Part shown: piece by piece, positions 43,194 through 51,382 of the stretch
How the letters are laid out: each line of letters begins with the position of its first letter
Numbering within the stretch: the first letter of the stretch is position 1
Origin: UBA668 sp043721915
GTDB lineage: Bacteria > Actinomycetota > Acidimicrobiia > Acidimicrobiales > Ilumatobacteraceae
Length of the DNA: 64,000 bases
Assembly (NCBI GenBank): GCA_043721915.1
Contig: JAYSPV010000104.1
Location: 1-64,000 of the forward strand
Direction: 5' to 3'
The notes under the pieces: model-generated
Told to the model about the DNA's origin: nothing
Database searches by the model: none
Seen by the model: only the letters and a program-made list of their open reading frames with translations
Translations under genes and position numbers: made by a program

Positions 43194-44089
43194 CACACGC
43201 GCTCCGCGTGGGAGACCTTGAAGATGCCATCGGGGCGGATGACGAAAAATGTCGCAATGAGAATGAACACGACCGCGGTGGAGAACTTGTCCCAGCCCAC
43301 TGCCAGCTCGGGTAGGTACGCGCGGGTGAGGGTCTCCATCAGCCCGAGAGCGAGGCCGCCGAGCACCGCTCCCGAGAAGCTGCCGAGACCGCCGATGACG
43401 GCGGCAATCACAGCCTTCAGCAGCCAGTCGCTACCCATGCTGGGCTCGGCGGCGGGAGTACGCATCAGGATCAGGCAGGCGGCCACACCGGCGAGGAAGC
43501 CGGCGAAGGCGAAGGCACCGGAGATGACGCGGTTGGCCTTCACGCCCATCAGCCGGGCGGCATCGAAGTCTTCCGCGGCGGCCCGGACGCTGACACCGAA
43601 GAGGGTGCGCTTGAACACGACGGCTGTGAGCGCGAGCGTGGCGGCGGTGACAGCGATGGTGACGAGGTCCATCACTTCGAAGCTGATGTCGGCCAGCTTG
43701 AACTGGTTGAACACCCACGCAGGCTTGGGGAACGCCCGCTGTTTGGGCGAGACGAAGATCTGCCAGAGGGCGTGCGACAACCGCTCGATCGCGAACGAGG
43801 TGAGCAGCAGGGTGAACGGGCTGGCGTTGCGAACCCAGCGGAAGGCGACCAGTTCGGTGGCGACCGACGCAAGCATTGCGCCGGCGATGATGATGACCGG
43901 CATCCACCACCAGCTGCCGCCGTGGAGGAAGAAGAAGTAGGACGCATAGGCGCCCACGGTGATCAGCTCGCCGTGGGCGAAGTTGACGAGGTGCATCACG
44001 CCGAAGATCAGCGAGATGCCCAGAGCCAGCAGCGCGTAGGTGCTGCCGACGCCGAGCCCGTCGACGAGGGACTGGATGATCTTGGTCAC
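43193..44089 (-). CDS. livH: Branched-chain-type ABC permease LivH
   Basis: 298 residues with about eight membrane helices; ALGISLIFGVMHLVNFAHGELITVGAY near residue 22 is the LivH signature and AAAEDFDAARLMGVKANRVI the cytoplasmic coupling loop. GTG start overlapping the livF stop by four bases; the stop overlaps the next permease start. The frame is open upstream to 44431, but that is antisense-like sequence inside livF. Confidence 0.93.
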   Translation of the reverse strand: MTKIIQSLVDGLGVGSTYALLALGISLIFGVMHLVNFAHGELITVGAYASYFFFLHGGSWWWMPVIIIAGAMLASVATELVAFRWVRNASPFTLLLTSFAIERLSHALWQIFVSPKQRAFPKPAWVFNQFKLADISFEVMDLVTIAVTAATLALTAVVFKRTLFGVSVRAAAEDFDAARLMGVKANRVISGAFAFAGFLAGVAACLILMRTPAAEPSMGSDWLLKAVIAAVIGGLGSFSGAVLGGLALGLMETLTRAYLPELAVGWDKFSTAVVFILIATFFVIRPDGIFKVSHAERV

Positions 44090-44808
44090 TCGCTGCCCCC
44101 GGGCGACTCGGTGCCGATGAAGGAATCGAACAGGCTGGTGTTGGCGGCAAGTTCCGCGCCGGTGCCGGTGGCGATGATGTTGCCGGTGCGTAGTAGGTAG
44201 CCGCGATCGGCGAGGTGCAGCACGCGGGCGGCGTTCTGCTCCACGACGAGCAGGGTGCGGCCCTGCTCGCGCAGACGCTGCAACAGGTCGAATACGACGT
44301 CCACCATGGTGGGCGCGAGACCGAGGGTGGGCTCGTCGAGCAGCAGCAGCCGTGGGTTGCTCATCAGCGCTCGGGCGACGGCGAGCTGCTGCGCTTCGCC
44401 ACCGGACAGGAAGCCTGCCGAGGTCGTCCACTTGCTGCGCAGCACGGGGAACAGGTCTGCGGCTTCCTCCAGGCGTGCCTTGCGGTCATGTCCGGTGGCG
44501 GTGGCGCCGCCCATGCGCAGGTTCTCCTCAACCGTCAAGTCCTTGAAGATGCGGCGGTGTTCGGGTACCAGCGCGAGGCCGGCCCGCACGAGGCGGGCCG
44601 GCTCTGCACCAGTGATGTCGGTGCCGTCGAAGCGCACGCTGCCGGTGGCCGGGCGTAACAGGCCGGCCACCGTGTTGAGCAGCGTGGTCTTGCCGGCACC
44701 GTTGGGGCCCACCAGAGCCACCACCTCGCCCTGACGAACCTCCAGGGAGGCGCCGTGGAGCGCGGTGATGGCGCCGTAGCGCGTGGTGATCCGGTCAACC
44801 TCGAGCAT
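44086..44808 (-). CDS. livF: Branched-chain-type ABC ATPase LivF
   Basis: 240 residues. Walker A GPNGAGKTTLL near residue 35, signature LSGGEAQQLAVARAL near 135, Walker B LLLLDEPTLGLAP near 156 and the switch His replaced by Gln in VEQNAARVL, as is usual for LivF. Couples ATP hydrolysis to transport with the fused LivM-LivG. Lies 23 bases after the binding-protein gene. Confidence 0.93.
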   Translation of the reverse strand: MLEVDRITTRYGAITALHGASLEVRQGEVVALVGPNGAGKTTLLNTVAGLLRPATGSVRFDGTDITGAEPARLVRAGLALVPEHRRIFKDLTVEENLRMGGATATGHDRKARLEEAADLFPVLRSKWTTSAGFLSGGEAQQLAVARALMSNPRLLLLDEPTLGLAPTMVDVVFDLLQRLREQGRTLLVVEQNAARVLHLADRGYLLRTGNIIATGTGAELAANTSLFDSFIGTESPGGSE

Positions 44809-44831
44809 GGTGCGTGCGGGTCCGAGCTGGC

Positions 44832-46091
44832 TCAGCCGGGGATGTTCTCGGGGCGGATGGCTTCGACGAAGGCCGGTTCGCCACCCTCGATCCTGAGGAT
44901 GACGACGTCCTTCTCCGGCACGCCACCGGTGCCCTTGTAGGTGACGGTGCCGGTGGTGACCGGCACGTTGACCAGGTTGTCGATCGTGCTGATCAGCGTG
45001 GCTCCGTCGACCGAGCACGCCTCGGTCGCGGCGGCGGCGAGGACCTGGACGGCATCTGCGGCGAGGGCGCCGAAGCTGATCGTTTCGATGTTGGCGCCTG
45101 CTGCTGCGGCATCGGCGAGGAACTGCTCGACGCCGTTGCTGTCCTGCGGGAAGGTGTGTGCAGCGAAGACGGCACCCTCGGCGACGTCGCCCGCGCTCCA
45201 GACGACGGTGGCATCGAAGCCGTCGACACCGGCGACGATGATGTCGCCGAGGCCGGCGGCGTCGAGCTGCTCCATCAGGACCTGCGTCTGGGGCATCACC
45301 ATCGCGGTGAACAGCACGGCAGGCATCTCGCTGAGGTTGGCGATCTCGTTCACCTGGGTGGAGAAGTCGGCGTCGGCGAGGCTGTAGGCGTAATCGCCCA
45401 GCACGGTGCCGCCGGCTGCTTCGAAGACCTCGGTGAAGTACTCGGGGTTGCCCGAGAAGTACACGTCGTCGGTGCTGCTGAGCGTCACCGCTGTGGTGTG
45501 GCCTTCGCTCAACGCCCACTCGGCGATCGCGGCGGACTGCACCGGGTCGCTGAAGCTGGCGAGGAACGCGCCGCGGCTGGGATCGGCAAGCGCCGGGTCG
45601 GTCGACGCCATGTAGATGATCGGGACCTGGCCGTCGACGGCGTCGAGCAGCGGCGCGCCGGTGCTGGCGAAGGGCGGGCCGATGATGGCGTTGACGCCGT
45701 CGTCGAGCAGCTCCTGGGCTGCGCGCTGGGTGGCGGCCGGATCGCCCTGCACGTCCTTGACGATGTATTCCACGGGCAGACCGCCGACGCCGCCGGCGTC
45801 GTTGATCTTGTCGACCATTACCTGAGCTGCCTCGGAGCCTGGCTGATCGGAGAATGCGCCGAGCTCGCCGAGGTCGGCTGCGAAGCCGATCTTCAGCGGC
45901 GTGTCGAGCGTGCACTCACCGGCGACCGTGGTCTCGCCGGGCACGGTGGTCTCTGCGCTGGATGGTTCGGTCGTCTCGGCGGCGGTCGTGGTCTCGGCAG
46001 CGTTCGTGCTCGACGTCTTCTTGTCGTCGCTGCATGCAGCAGCGACGATGCTCAACGACACGAGCACGGCCGGAATGATTCGCTTCTTCAT
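44832..46091 (-). CDS. livK: ABC substrate-binding lipoprotein, Leu/Ile/Val type
   Basis: 419 residues. Signal peptide with lipobox VAAAC (Cys20), a Thr/Ser/Glu-rich linker to about residue 60, then a periplasmic-binding protein type I fold (LKIGFAADLGELG, IIGPPFASTGAPLL, AVTLSSTDDVYFSGNPEYF). First gene of the importer operon, with AGGGGGA as ribosome site. Ligand is not predictable from sequence: branched amino acids, amides, urea and aromatic acids are all known for this family. Confidence 0.92.
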   Translation of the reverse strand: MKKRIIPAVLVSLSIVAAACSDDKKTSSTNAAETTTAAETTEPSSAETTVPGETTVAGECTLDTPLKIGFAADLGELGAFSDQPGSEAAQVMVDKINDAGGVGGLPVEYIVKDVQGDPAATQRAAQELLDDGVNAIIGPPFASTGAPLLDAVDGQVPIIYMASTDPALADPSRGAFLASFSDPVQSAAIAEWALSEGHTTAVTLSSTDDVYFSGNPEYFTEVFEAAGGTVLGDYAYSLADADFSTQVNEIANLSEMPAVLFTAMVMPQTQVLMEQLDAAGLGDIIVAGVDGFDATVVWSAGDVAEGAVFAAHTFPQDSNGVEQFLADAAAAGANIETISFGALAADAVQVLAAAATEACSVDGATLISTIDNLVNVPVTTGTVTYKGTGGVPEKDVVILRIEGGEPAFVEAIRPENIPG

Positions 46092-46163
46092 GGATCCCCC
46101 TGAAGTGTGCCGCCGGCGGGGCCGACGGTGAACTGATCGACGTATGTTAGTCGAGTCAGGTAC

Positions 46164-46226
46164 TTAGGAAACGAACGATCCTGTGAGCGGCGAACGTCAA
46201 GGGCGCGCGGGTCGTTCGTGACCTAA
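46164..46226. promoter_or_regulatory. Inverted repeat in the livK / GS-like divergent promoter region
   Basis: TTAGGAAACGAACGATCC (46164-46181) and GGGTCGTTCGTGACCTAA (46209-46226) are inverted copies matching at 15 of 18 positions with a 27-base spacer. Placed between the divergent importer and ligase genes, it is a candidate operator for a regulator controlling both. Confidence 0.5.
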
Positions 46227-46248
46227 CGATTCGGTGGTGCGCCTTTGC

Positions 46249-46254
46249 TATCGT
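46249..46254 (+). promoter_or_regulatory. -10 box of the GS-like gene
   Basis: TATCGT ends nine bases before the ATG at 46264. Confidence 0.4.
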
Positions 46255-46263
46255 CGGCCGCCT

Positions 46264-47577
46264 ATGGGGAACCGACGAGTACGAGTCATGTGGTCCGATC
46301 TTAATGGCCTGTCGCACGGCCGCTACGTGCCGGAGCGACGCCTGGGCGAGCACGGCCACCACGCAGTCACCACGCTGACGATGAACGTCAACGGTGAGAT
46401 CCTGCCGGTGGAGGGTTACGCCGCCGATGTCGGCTTTCCCGATCTCTCCACCGTGCCGTTGCGCGCAACCCGCCGCACCGGATGGGAGGTCGACACCGAT
46501 GTCGCGATCGCCGATCTCGAGTTCGGTGGTGCACCGCTGGCCATCTCGCCTCGCAACGCGCTGAAGCGTGCGGTCGAGGCCTGGAACGCACTCGGCTACG
46601 AACCGATGCTGGGCTACGAGATGGAGTTCTACGTGATGCAGCCCGACGCCGAGGCGGCCGGTGGGTTCTCGCCGCTGCGGATCCCTGGCCACCGGGTGTA
46701 CGGCGTGGGCATCGGCGGCGATGTCACCGGGCTCACGTTCGACTACTTCGACGCAGTCGAGGCGAGCGACCTCGACCTCGAGGGGATCATGGCGGAGTTC
46801 AGCCCCGGCCAGTTCGAGATCAACATGAAGTACGGCCCGGCCTTGGACAGCGCCGACCGCGCGTTCATCTGCAAGGAGCTGACTCGCGAACTTGCCGCGG
46901 CGAAGGGGTACCGCGCCACCTACATGGGTCGCCCGCATCCGCTGATGGTGGGCAGCGGCATGCACATCAACTTCTCGCTGGTCCCCAAGGACGGCGGCAG
47001 CAACGCCTTCGACGATCCCAATGCCGAGCACGGCATCTCGTCACTGGCACGCCAGTGCCTCGGCGGGCTCATCGCCCATCACGAGGCGATGGGCGTGATG
47101 TCGGCTCCGACGGTCAACAGCTACAAGCGGCTGATTCCGGGCATCATCGCCGGCTACTGGGCCAACTGGGGTCTGGACAACCGGATGAGCACGTATCGCG
47201 TGCCGTGCGAGCGAGGCGCCGCGACGCGCATCGAGAACCGCATGCCGTGTGGCACCGCGAGCCCGTACCTCGCCGCAGCCGTGATGCTGAACGCTGCGCT
47301 GCTCGGTGTGGTCGACGGGCTCGACTGCGGTGTTCCCCAGGCGGGCGACGGTGATGCCGAGCCGAACACCGATCGGCACACACCGCACACGTTGCAGGAC
47401 GCGGTGGCCGCATACGAGGCCGACTCCGTGCTGTGCGAGGCGATGGGCTCCGATCTGACCCGTGCCTACCTTGCGATCCGCAGGGACGAGCTGGCCCGCT
47501 GGGAGGCCACCGGAAACGCCTGGTCGGTGGAGCAGATCACCGACTGGGAGCTCGCCGAGTACCTGCCGTACTACTGA
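46264..47577 (+). CDS. Glutamine-synthetase-like gamma-glutamyl ligase
   Basis: 437 residues. Active-site elements of the GS fold are kept: Glu119/Glu121 in GYEMEFYV, Glu186 in SPGQFEIN, His234 in GSGMHINFSL, Asn285 to Arg289 in VNSYKRL, and Arg322-Glu324-Arg326 in TRIENRMPCGTASPYL. It lacks the Tyr adenylylation loop of GlnA and ends in YLAIRRDELARWE, as in GS-like enzymes that ligate glutamate to amines (GlnA3/GlnA4, PuuA). So it probably gamma-glutamylates an amine other than ammonia. Divergent from a complete ABC importer and near a GATase-like hydrolase. Confidence 0.85.
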   Translation: MGNRRVRVMWSDLNGLSHGRYVPERRLGEHGHHAVTTLTMNVNGEILPVEGYAADVGFPDLSTVPLRATRRTGWEVDTDVAIADLEFGGAPLAISPRNALKRAVEAWNALGYEPMLGYEMEFYVMQPDAEAAGGFSPLRIPGHRVYGVGIGGDVTGLTFDYFDAVEASDLDLEGIMAEFSPGQFEINMKYGPALDSADRAFICKELTRELAAAKGYRATYMGRPHPLMVGSGMHINFSLVPKDGGSNAFDDPNAEHGISSLARQCLGGLIAHHEAMGVMSAPTVNSYKRLIPGIIAGYWANWGLDNRMSTYRVPCERGAATRIENRMPCGTASPYLAAAVMLNAALLGVVDGLDCGVPQAGDGDAEPNTDRHTPHTLQDAVAAYEADSVLCEAMGSDLTRAYLAIRRDELARWEATGNAWSVEQITDWELAEYLPYY

Positions 47578-48245
47578 CCCAGAGAGTTGGGGTCGGGGCC
47601 GGTCAGGCCGAGAAGGGGGAGGCATTCCTCCACGCCGTGCACGGTGATGTCGTCGCGTTGCAGCCGGGCGAGAAAGTCGGCGCGGGACAGTTCGAAGTGC
47701 AGCGACTCGGCCGTCTCGCCGCGGCGCACCTTCGTCTCGCGCCCGTTCGGGGTGTACCCGAGGCTACGGGTGACACCCAACGACGGACCGTTGTCGGCGA
47801 ACGCGACCGTGGTCGCCTTCTGGGCGCCGAACCCGTCGAAACCGAGCTGCAGGGTGGCAATCCGCATCTCCTTGCCGATGCCCTTGCCCTGGTGCTCACG
47901 GCCCAGCCACGAGCCGGTCTCGAAGACGCGCGTGGTTGCGAACTGGGAGGTGATGAGGCCGGTGGTGCCCACGATGCCACCATCGACGACGACGGCGAAG
48001 TTCAGCGTCCAGGCTGCGGGGCTGAGCTCGGCGCGGGTGCGCCAGTAGAACTGGAGCGTGTTGCGTTCCAGTTGCGGCGACGGAACGTCCGTCCACTCGA
48101 ACGCGAACGGCATGAAGTCGGGATCGTGCACCCCTTTGGCCGCGAGCATCGCCAGCTTCGTTGCAGCGTCGTCGTCGATGTAGCGCAACTCGAGGCGGGG
48201 GGTTCGAACGCTGAGCGCGTAGAAGGGCCAGATCGGGTGCGTCAT
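47571..48245 (-). CDS. GNAT-family N-acetyltransferase (RimJ/RimL-like)
   Basis: 224 residues. Acetyl-CoA loop in GREHQGKGIGKEMR near residue 117; TPRLELRYIDDDAA at the start and GVTRSLGYTPNGRE later are typical of the RimJ/RimL group that acetylates protein N-termini or small molecules. A GACAAT box ends six bases before its ATG. Its tail overlaps the convergent GS-like gene by seven bases. Substrate unknown. Confidence 0.87.
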   Translation of the reverse strand: MTHPIWPFYALSVRTPRLELRYIDDDAATKLAMLAAKGVHDPDFMPFAFEWTDVPSPQLERNTLQFYWRTRAELSPAAWTLNFAVVVDGGIVGTTGLITSQFATTRVFETGSWLGREHQGKGIGKEMRIATLQLGFDGFGAQKATTVAFADNGPSLGVTRSLGYTPNGRETKVRRGETAESLHFELSRADFLARLQRDDITVHGVEECLPLLGLTGPDPNSLGQ

Positions 48246-48287
48246 CGAGCCATTGTCGCGAATGATCGACGAACTCGTGGCAAGAAT

Positions 48288-49073
48288 TCAGTACGCGCTG
48301 GCGTACTGTGCCCGTTCCCTGTCGGCCATGGCCGCGATCTCGTCGATCTCCTCCGTGTCGAAGCCGGCCATCTCGCGAAACTTGCGGGCCAGGTGGATCG
48401 CTGCCTCGCGGTTCTCGCCACGTAGGCCGCGGAAGTTGAACAGGCCATCGACGGTGCGCTGGAACTCGAGCGCTTTGGTCTGACGTTCCTTGTCGTCCTT
48501 GGTGAGCTCGCGTAGCCAGGTGCTGCCCATCTTCACGTGGGTGACCTCGTCGGCGAGCATCCAGTCCTCGCAGAAGTGCAGCACCGGGTCGTTCATCTCG
48601 ATCGCGAAATCGCGCATGGTGGTGAACACATCGATCGCGAGCCCCTCGAGGGCGCGGTTGACGCCGGCGAGGCGGAACACGGGGTCGGGGTGGCAGGCGG
48701 CTTCGAACAGGGTCACGGCCTCGCTGTACTCGCCGATCTCGGCGCCCATGTGATCGCCCAGCAGGAGACTGATCTCCACGTGGCGGGCCTCGTCCCAACA
48801 CTGGCGAGCCATGTCGAGCTTCATCTCGAACGGTGTCTCGGCGGTGCTGTAGTCGTACGCAGTGCGGCCGGCGCCCTCCATGGCCTGGATCTCGCCCGTG
48901 AAGATGCCGTGCATCTGCCGGCGGGCGCGGTTGGCGACATCGTTGCTGGCAGGGTCGACGCGGCGTTCCTCGCCGGCGCCGTTCATCCGCTCGTCAGCGA
49001 AGCGCTCGGCCGTGGTGATGCGGTTGAAGCGATCGTCGCGGGCGAGTGATGTCGGGGGCAACTGTGTGCGCAT
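48288..49073 (-). CDS. Ferritin-like DUF455 protein
   Basis: 261 residues, four-helix-bundle di-iron protein. Candidate ligands: Glu in TGEIQAMEGAGR, Glu/His in DEARHVEISLLLGDH, Glu in RALEGLAIDVFTTMRDFA, and Glu/His in ADEVTHVKMGS, giving two ExxH-type pairs. Some DUF455 relatives oxygenate substrates, but this one is uncharacterised. The ATG at 49073 is supported by TACGGT six bases upstream. A perfect 8-bp hairpin (48289-48308) spans its stop codon and may terminate transcription. Confidence 0.83.
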   Translation of the reverse strand: MRTQLPPTSLARDDRFNRITTAERFADERMNGAGEERRVDPASNDVANRARRQMHGIFTGEIQAMEGAGRTAYDYSTAETPFEMKLDMARQCWDEARHVEISLLLGDHMGAEIGEYSEAVTLFEAACHPDPVFRLAGVNRALEGLAIDVFTTMRDFAIEMNDPVLHFCEDWMLADEVTHVKMGSTWLRELTKDDKERQTKALEFQRTVDGLFNFRGLRGENREAAIHLARKFREMAGFDTEEIDEIAAMADRERAQYASAY

Positions 49074-49079
49074 GTGAAA

Positions 49080-49085
49080 ACCGTA
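49080..49085 (-). promoter_or_regulatory. -10 box of the DUF455 gene
   Basis: TACGGT on the minus strand ending six bases before the ATG at 49073; favours it over an in-frame ATG at 49091. Confidence 0.5.
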
Positions 49086-49202
49086 CTCCACGGCGTCTCT
49101 CCGGACGAACGCGGCCGGTGCGGACTGTCAGGTCGGTTCGACATCCGACCCGTCGGCTGCCCCAAAAACCTGTCATGGCGATGATGCTTGACCCGGCGGG
49201 CC

Positions 49203-50282
49203 ATGATGGGGTGCGTGCGAGTGGCGTACACCCTGGAGCAGTGCTGGCATCGAGTGCCCGGCGGAACAGGTGTCGCCGCGCTCCGCATCGCGGAGGCACT
49301 CGGCCCTCACAACGATGTCCGTCTGGTCGGAGTCGCAGGGCGTCATCGGCATCTGCCACCCGAACCATGGGTGCCCCCGATCCCGGTTGCGCACCTTCCA
49401 CTGGCTACACCTTGGCTCTACGAGACGTGGCTCCGGCTGCAGTGGCCGAAGGTGGAGGTGGCCACCGGCCGGGTCGACATCGCGCACGCGACCACGCTGA
49501 TCCCGTGCCCCACCGACGCCAAGCTCGTCGTCACGCTGCACGATCTGGCGTTCCTGCACGACCCGACCCAGTTCACCGCACATGGCGTTCGCGTCTTTCG
49601 CCGCAGCCTGCGCGAGATCAAGCGGCGGGCGGATCTGGTGCTGTGCTGCAGCGAGGCGACGATGGACGACTGTGTGGTCGCCGGCATCGATGCGCACCGG
49701 CTGCGGCTGGTGCCACTGGGCGTGGAAACCCAACGTGCCGACGACACCGAAGTCGCTCGGGTGCGAGCGCTGTACCGGCTTCCTGCCGACTACCTGCTGT
49801 TCGTCGGCACCGTCGAGCCCCGCAAGAACCTCGGTGGTCTGGTGGCAGCGCTGCGGCACCTGCCCGAGGCGCCGCCCCTCGTGGTGGCGGGTGCCGACGG
49901 GTGGGGGGAGAGCGGCGTCACCGAGGCCGACAACGTGACGTTCCTCGGCTTCGTCGCCGCCGAGGACCTGGCCGGGTTGTACGGCGGCGCATCCGTGTTC
50001 TGCTACCCGAGCGAACGTGAGGGCTACGGCCTGCCGGTGCTGGAGGCGATGGCGCAAGGCGCCCCTGTGGTCACCAGCCGCGGCACCGCCACCGAGGAGA
50101 CCGCAGGCAATGCCGCCGTGCTGGTCGATCCGCAGGACCCGATGGACATCGCTCGCGGGATCGAGGAGGCCGGCCACCGCCGCAAGGAGCTGTCCGCGAA
50201 GGGCCTCGCCCGTGCCCAACGACGCAGCTGGGCCACCACTGCCGCCCTCACCGCCGCTGCCTACAGGGAGCTGGCGGATTGA
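49203..50282 (+). CDS. Glycosyltransferase, GT4-like (first of the glycan operon)
   Basis: About 359 residues, GT-B fold. FVGTVEPRKNLGGLV near residue 200 and EGYGLPVLEAMAQGAPVVTS near 275 give the sugar-nucleotide-binding EX7E motif. It transfers a sugar from a nucleotide donor, probably at the cytosolic face of the membrane. The start is uncertain: ATG 49203 and 49206, GTG 49215 and 49221 are all in frame. Its stop overlaps the next TTG start by four bases. Confidence 0.85.
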   Translation: MMGCVRVAYTLEQCWHRVPGGTGVAALRIAEALGPHNDVRLVGVAGRHRHLPPEPWVPPIPVAHLPLATPWLYETWLRLQWPKVEVATGRVDIAHATTLIPCPTDAKLVVTLHDLAFLHDPTQFTAHGVRVFRRSLREIKRRADLVLCCSEATMDDCVVAGIDAHRLRLVPLGVETQRADDTEVARVRALYRLPADYLLFVGTVEPRKNLGGLVAALRHLPEAPPLVVAGADGWGESGVTEADNVTFLGFVAAEDLAGLYGGASVFCYPSEREGYGLPVLEAMAQGAPVVTSRGTATEETAGNAAVLVDPQDPMDIARGIEEAGHRRKELSAKGLARAQRRSWATTAALTAAAYRELAD

Positions 50283-51382
50283 GCCTGCCGTCGGTACTGG
50301 TCAACATGTTGTGGTGCGTGCCGGGTCGTGTGGGCGGCTCGGAGGAGTACCTCGTTCGGCAACTGCTGGGTGTGGCCGAGCAACCCGCACCCCGGTGGCA
50401 GCCGGTCGTCGCGGTTGCGAGAGGCCTCGCAGCGGCGCACCCCGAGCTTGCGGCAGCTGTCGAGGTGGTGGAACCACGCTTCGACAGCTCCAGCCGGGCC
50501 CGGCGGGTCGTCGGCGAGGCGACGTGGCTGCGCCGGCACAGCCAGGCGGCCGAGCTGGTCCACCACGGCGGGGGCACGGCTCCCCGCGGCGCCCACCGGC
50601 CCTACGTGCTCACGATCCACGACCTGCAGTTCCGCACGTACCCGCAGTACTTCTCTCGTGCCAAGCGCGCGTACCTGGGTGCGCTGATCCCGCCCTCGGC
50701 GCGGCGTGCGACGGTGGTCGCCGTGCCCAGCGAGTACGTGCGCGAGTCGGTGGTGCAGGCGTACGGCGTGTCGCCCGAACGCGTGATGGTGGTGCCCCAC
50801 GGCATCGAGCCGGCAGTCGTCTCCCAGGTCACGTCGCCGAGCGAGTTGCGCCTTCGCTACGCGCTGGGGGAGGGCCCGATCATCGTCTATCCGGCGGTCA
50901 CCCACCCGCACAAGCACCATCGGTTCCTGCTGCAGATGATGCGCGATCACTGGCGCGACCCGGACCTGAGGCTGGTGTTCACCGGCGGCCCGGGGATGGC
51001 CGATGCGGAGGTCGCGGCCTGCGACGACCCGCGGGTGCTGCGCCTCGGCCGGGTACCGGCCGCGGACCGCAACGGTCTGTTGGCGATGGCAGAGGCGCTC
51101 GTGTTCCCCAGCCAGTACGAGGGCTTCGGTGCACCGCTGATCGAGGCGATGACGCTCGGCGCACCGGTGGTGTGCAGCGACGCGACCTGCATGCCACAGA
51201 TCGTCGGCGACGCCGGGCTGGTGCGCCCCACCACCGCCGACGCGTGGGCCGGAGTGCTCGACGAGGTTGCTGCTCGCCGGTCCGAACTGGTGACGGCAGG
51301 ACGTCGCCGGGCGAACGACTTCACGTCTCGCGCCAGCGGGGCCGCGCTCTCGGCGGTCTATGCGCGAGCGTTGGGTCTGTGA
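50279..51382 (+). CDS. Glycosyltransferase, GT4-like (second)
   Basis: 367 residues. VYPAVTHPHKHHRFLLQ near residue 200 and EGFGAPLIEAMTLGAPVVCS near 280 mark the donor site. The start is a rare TTG placed exactly in a TTGA overlap with the previous stop, so translation depends on coupling. Its stop overlaps the following ATG. Sugar and acceptor unknown. Confidence 0.85.
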   Translation: MSLPSVLVNMLWCVPGRVGGSEEYLVRQLLGVAEQPAPRWQPVVAVARGLAAAHPELAAAVEVVEPRFDSSSRARRVVGEATWLRRHSQAAELVHHGGGTAPRGAHRPYVLTIHDLQFRTYPQYFSRAKRAYLGALIPPSARRATVVAVPSEYVRESVVQAYGVSPERVMVVPHGIEPAVVSQVTSPSELRLRYALGEGPIIVYPAVTHPHKHHRFLLQMMRDHWRDPDLRLVFTGGPGMADAEVAACDDPRVLRLGRVPAADRNGLLAMAEALVFPSQYEGFGAPLIEAMTLGAPVVCSDATCMPQIVGDAGLVRPTTADAWAGVLDEVAARRSELVTAGRRRANDFTSRASGAALSAVYARALGL

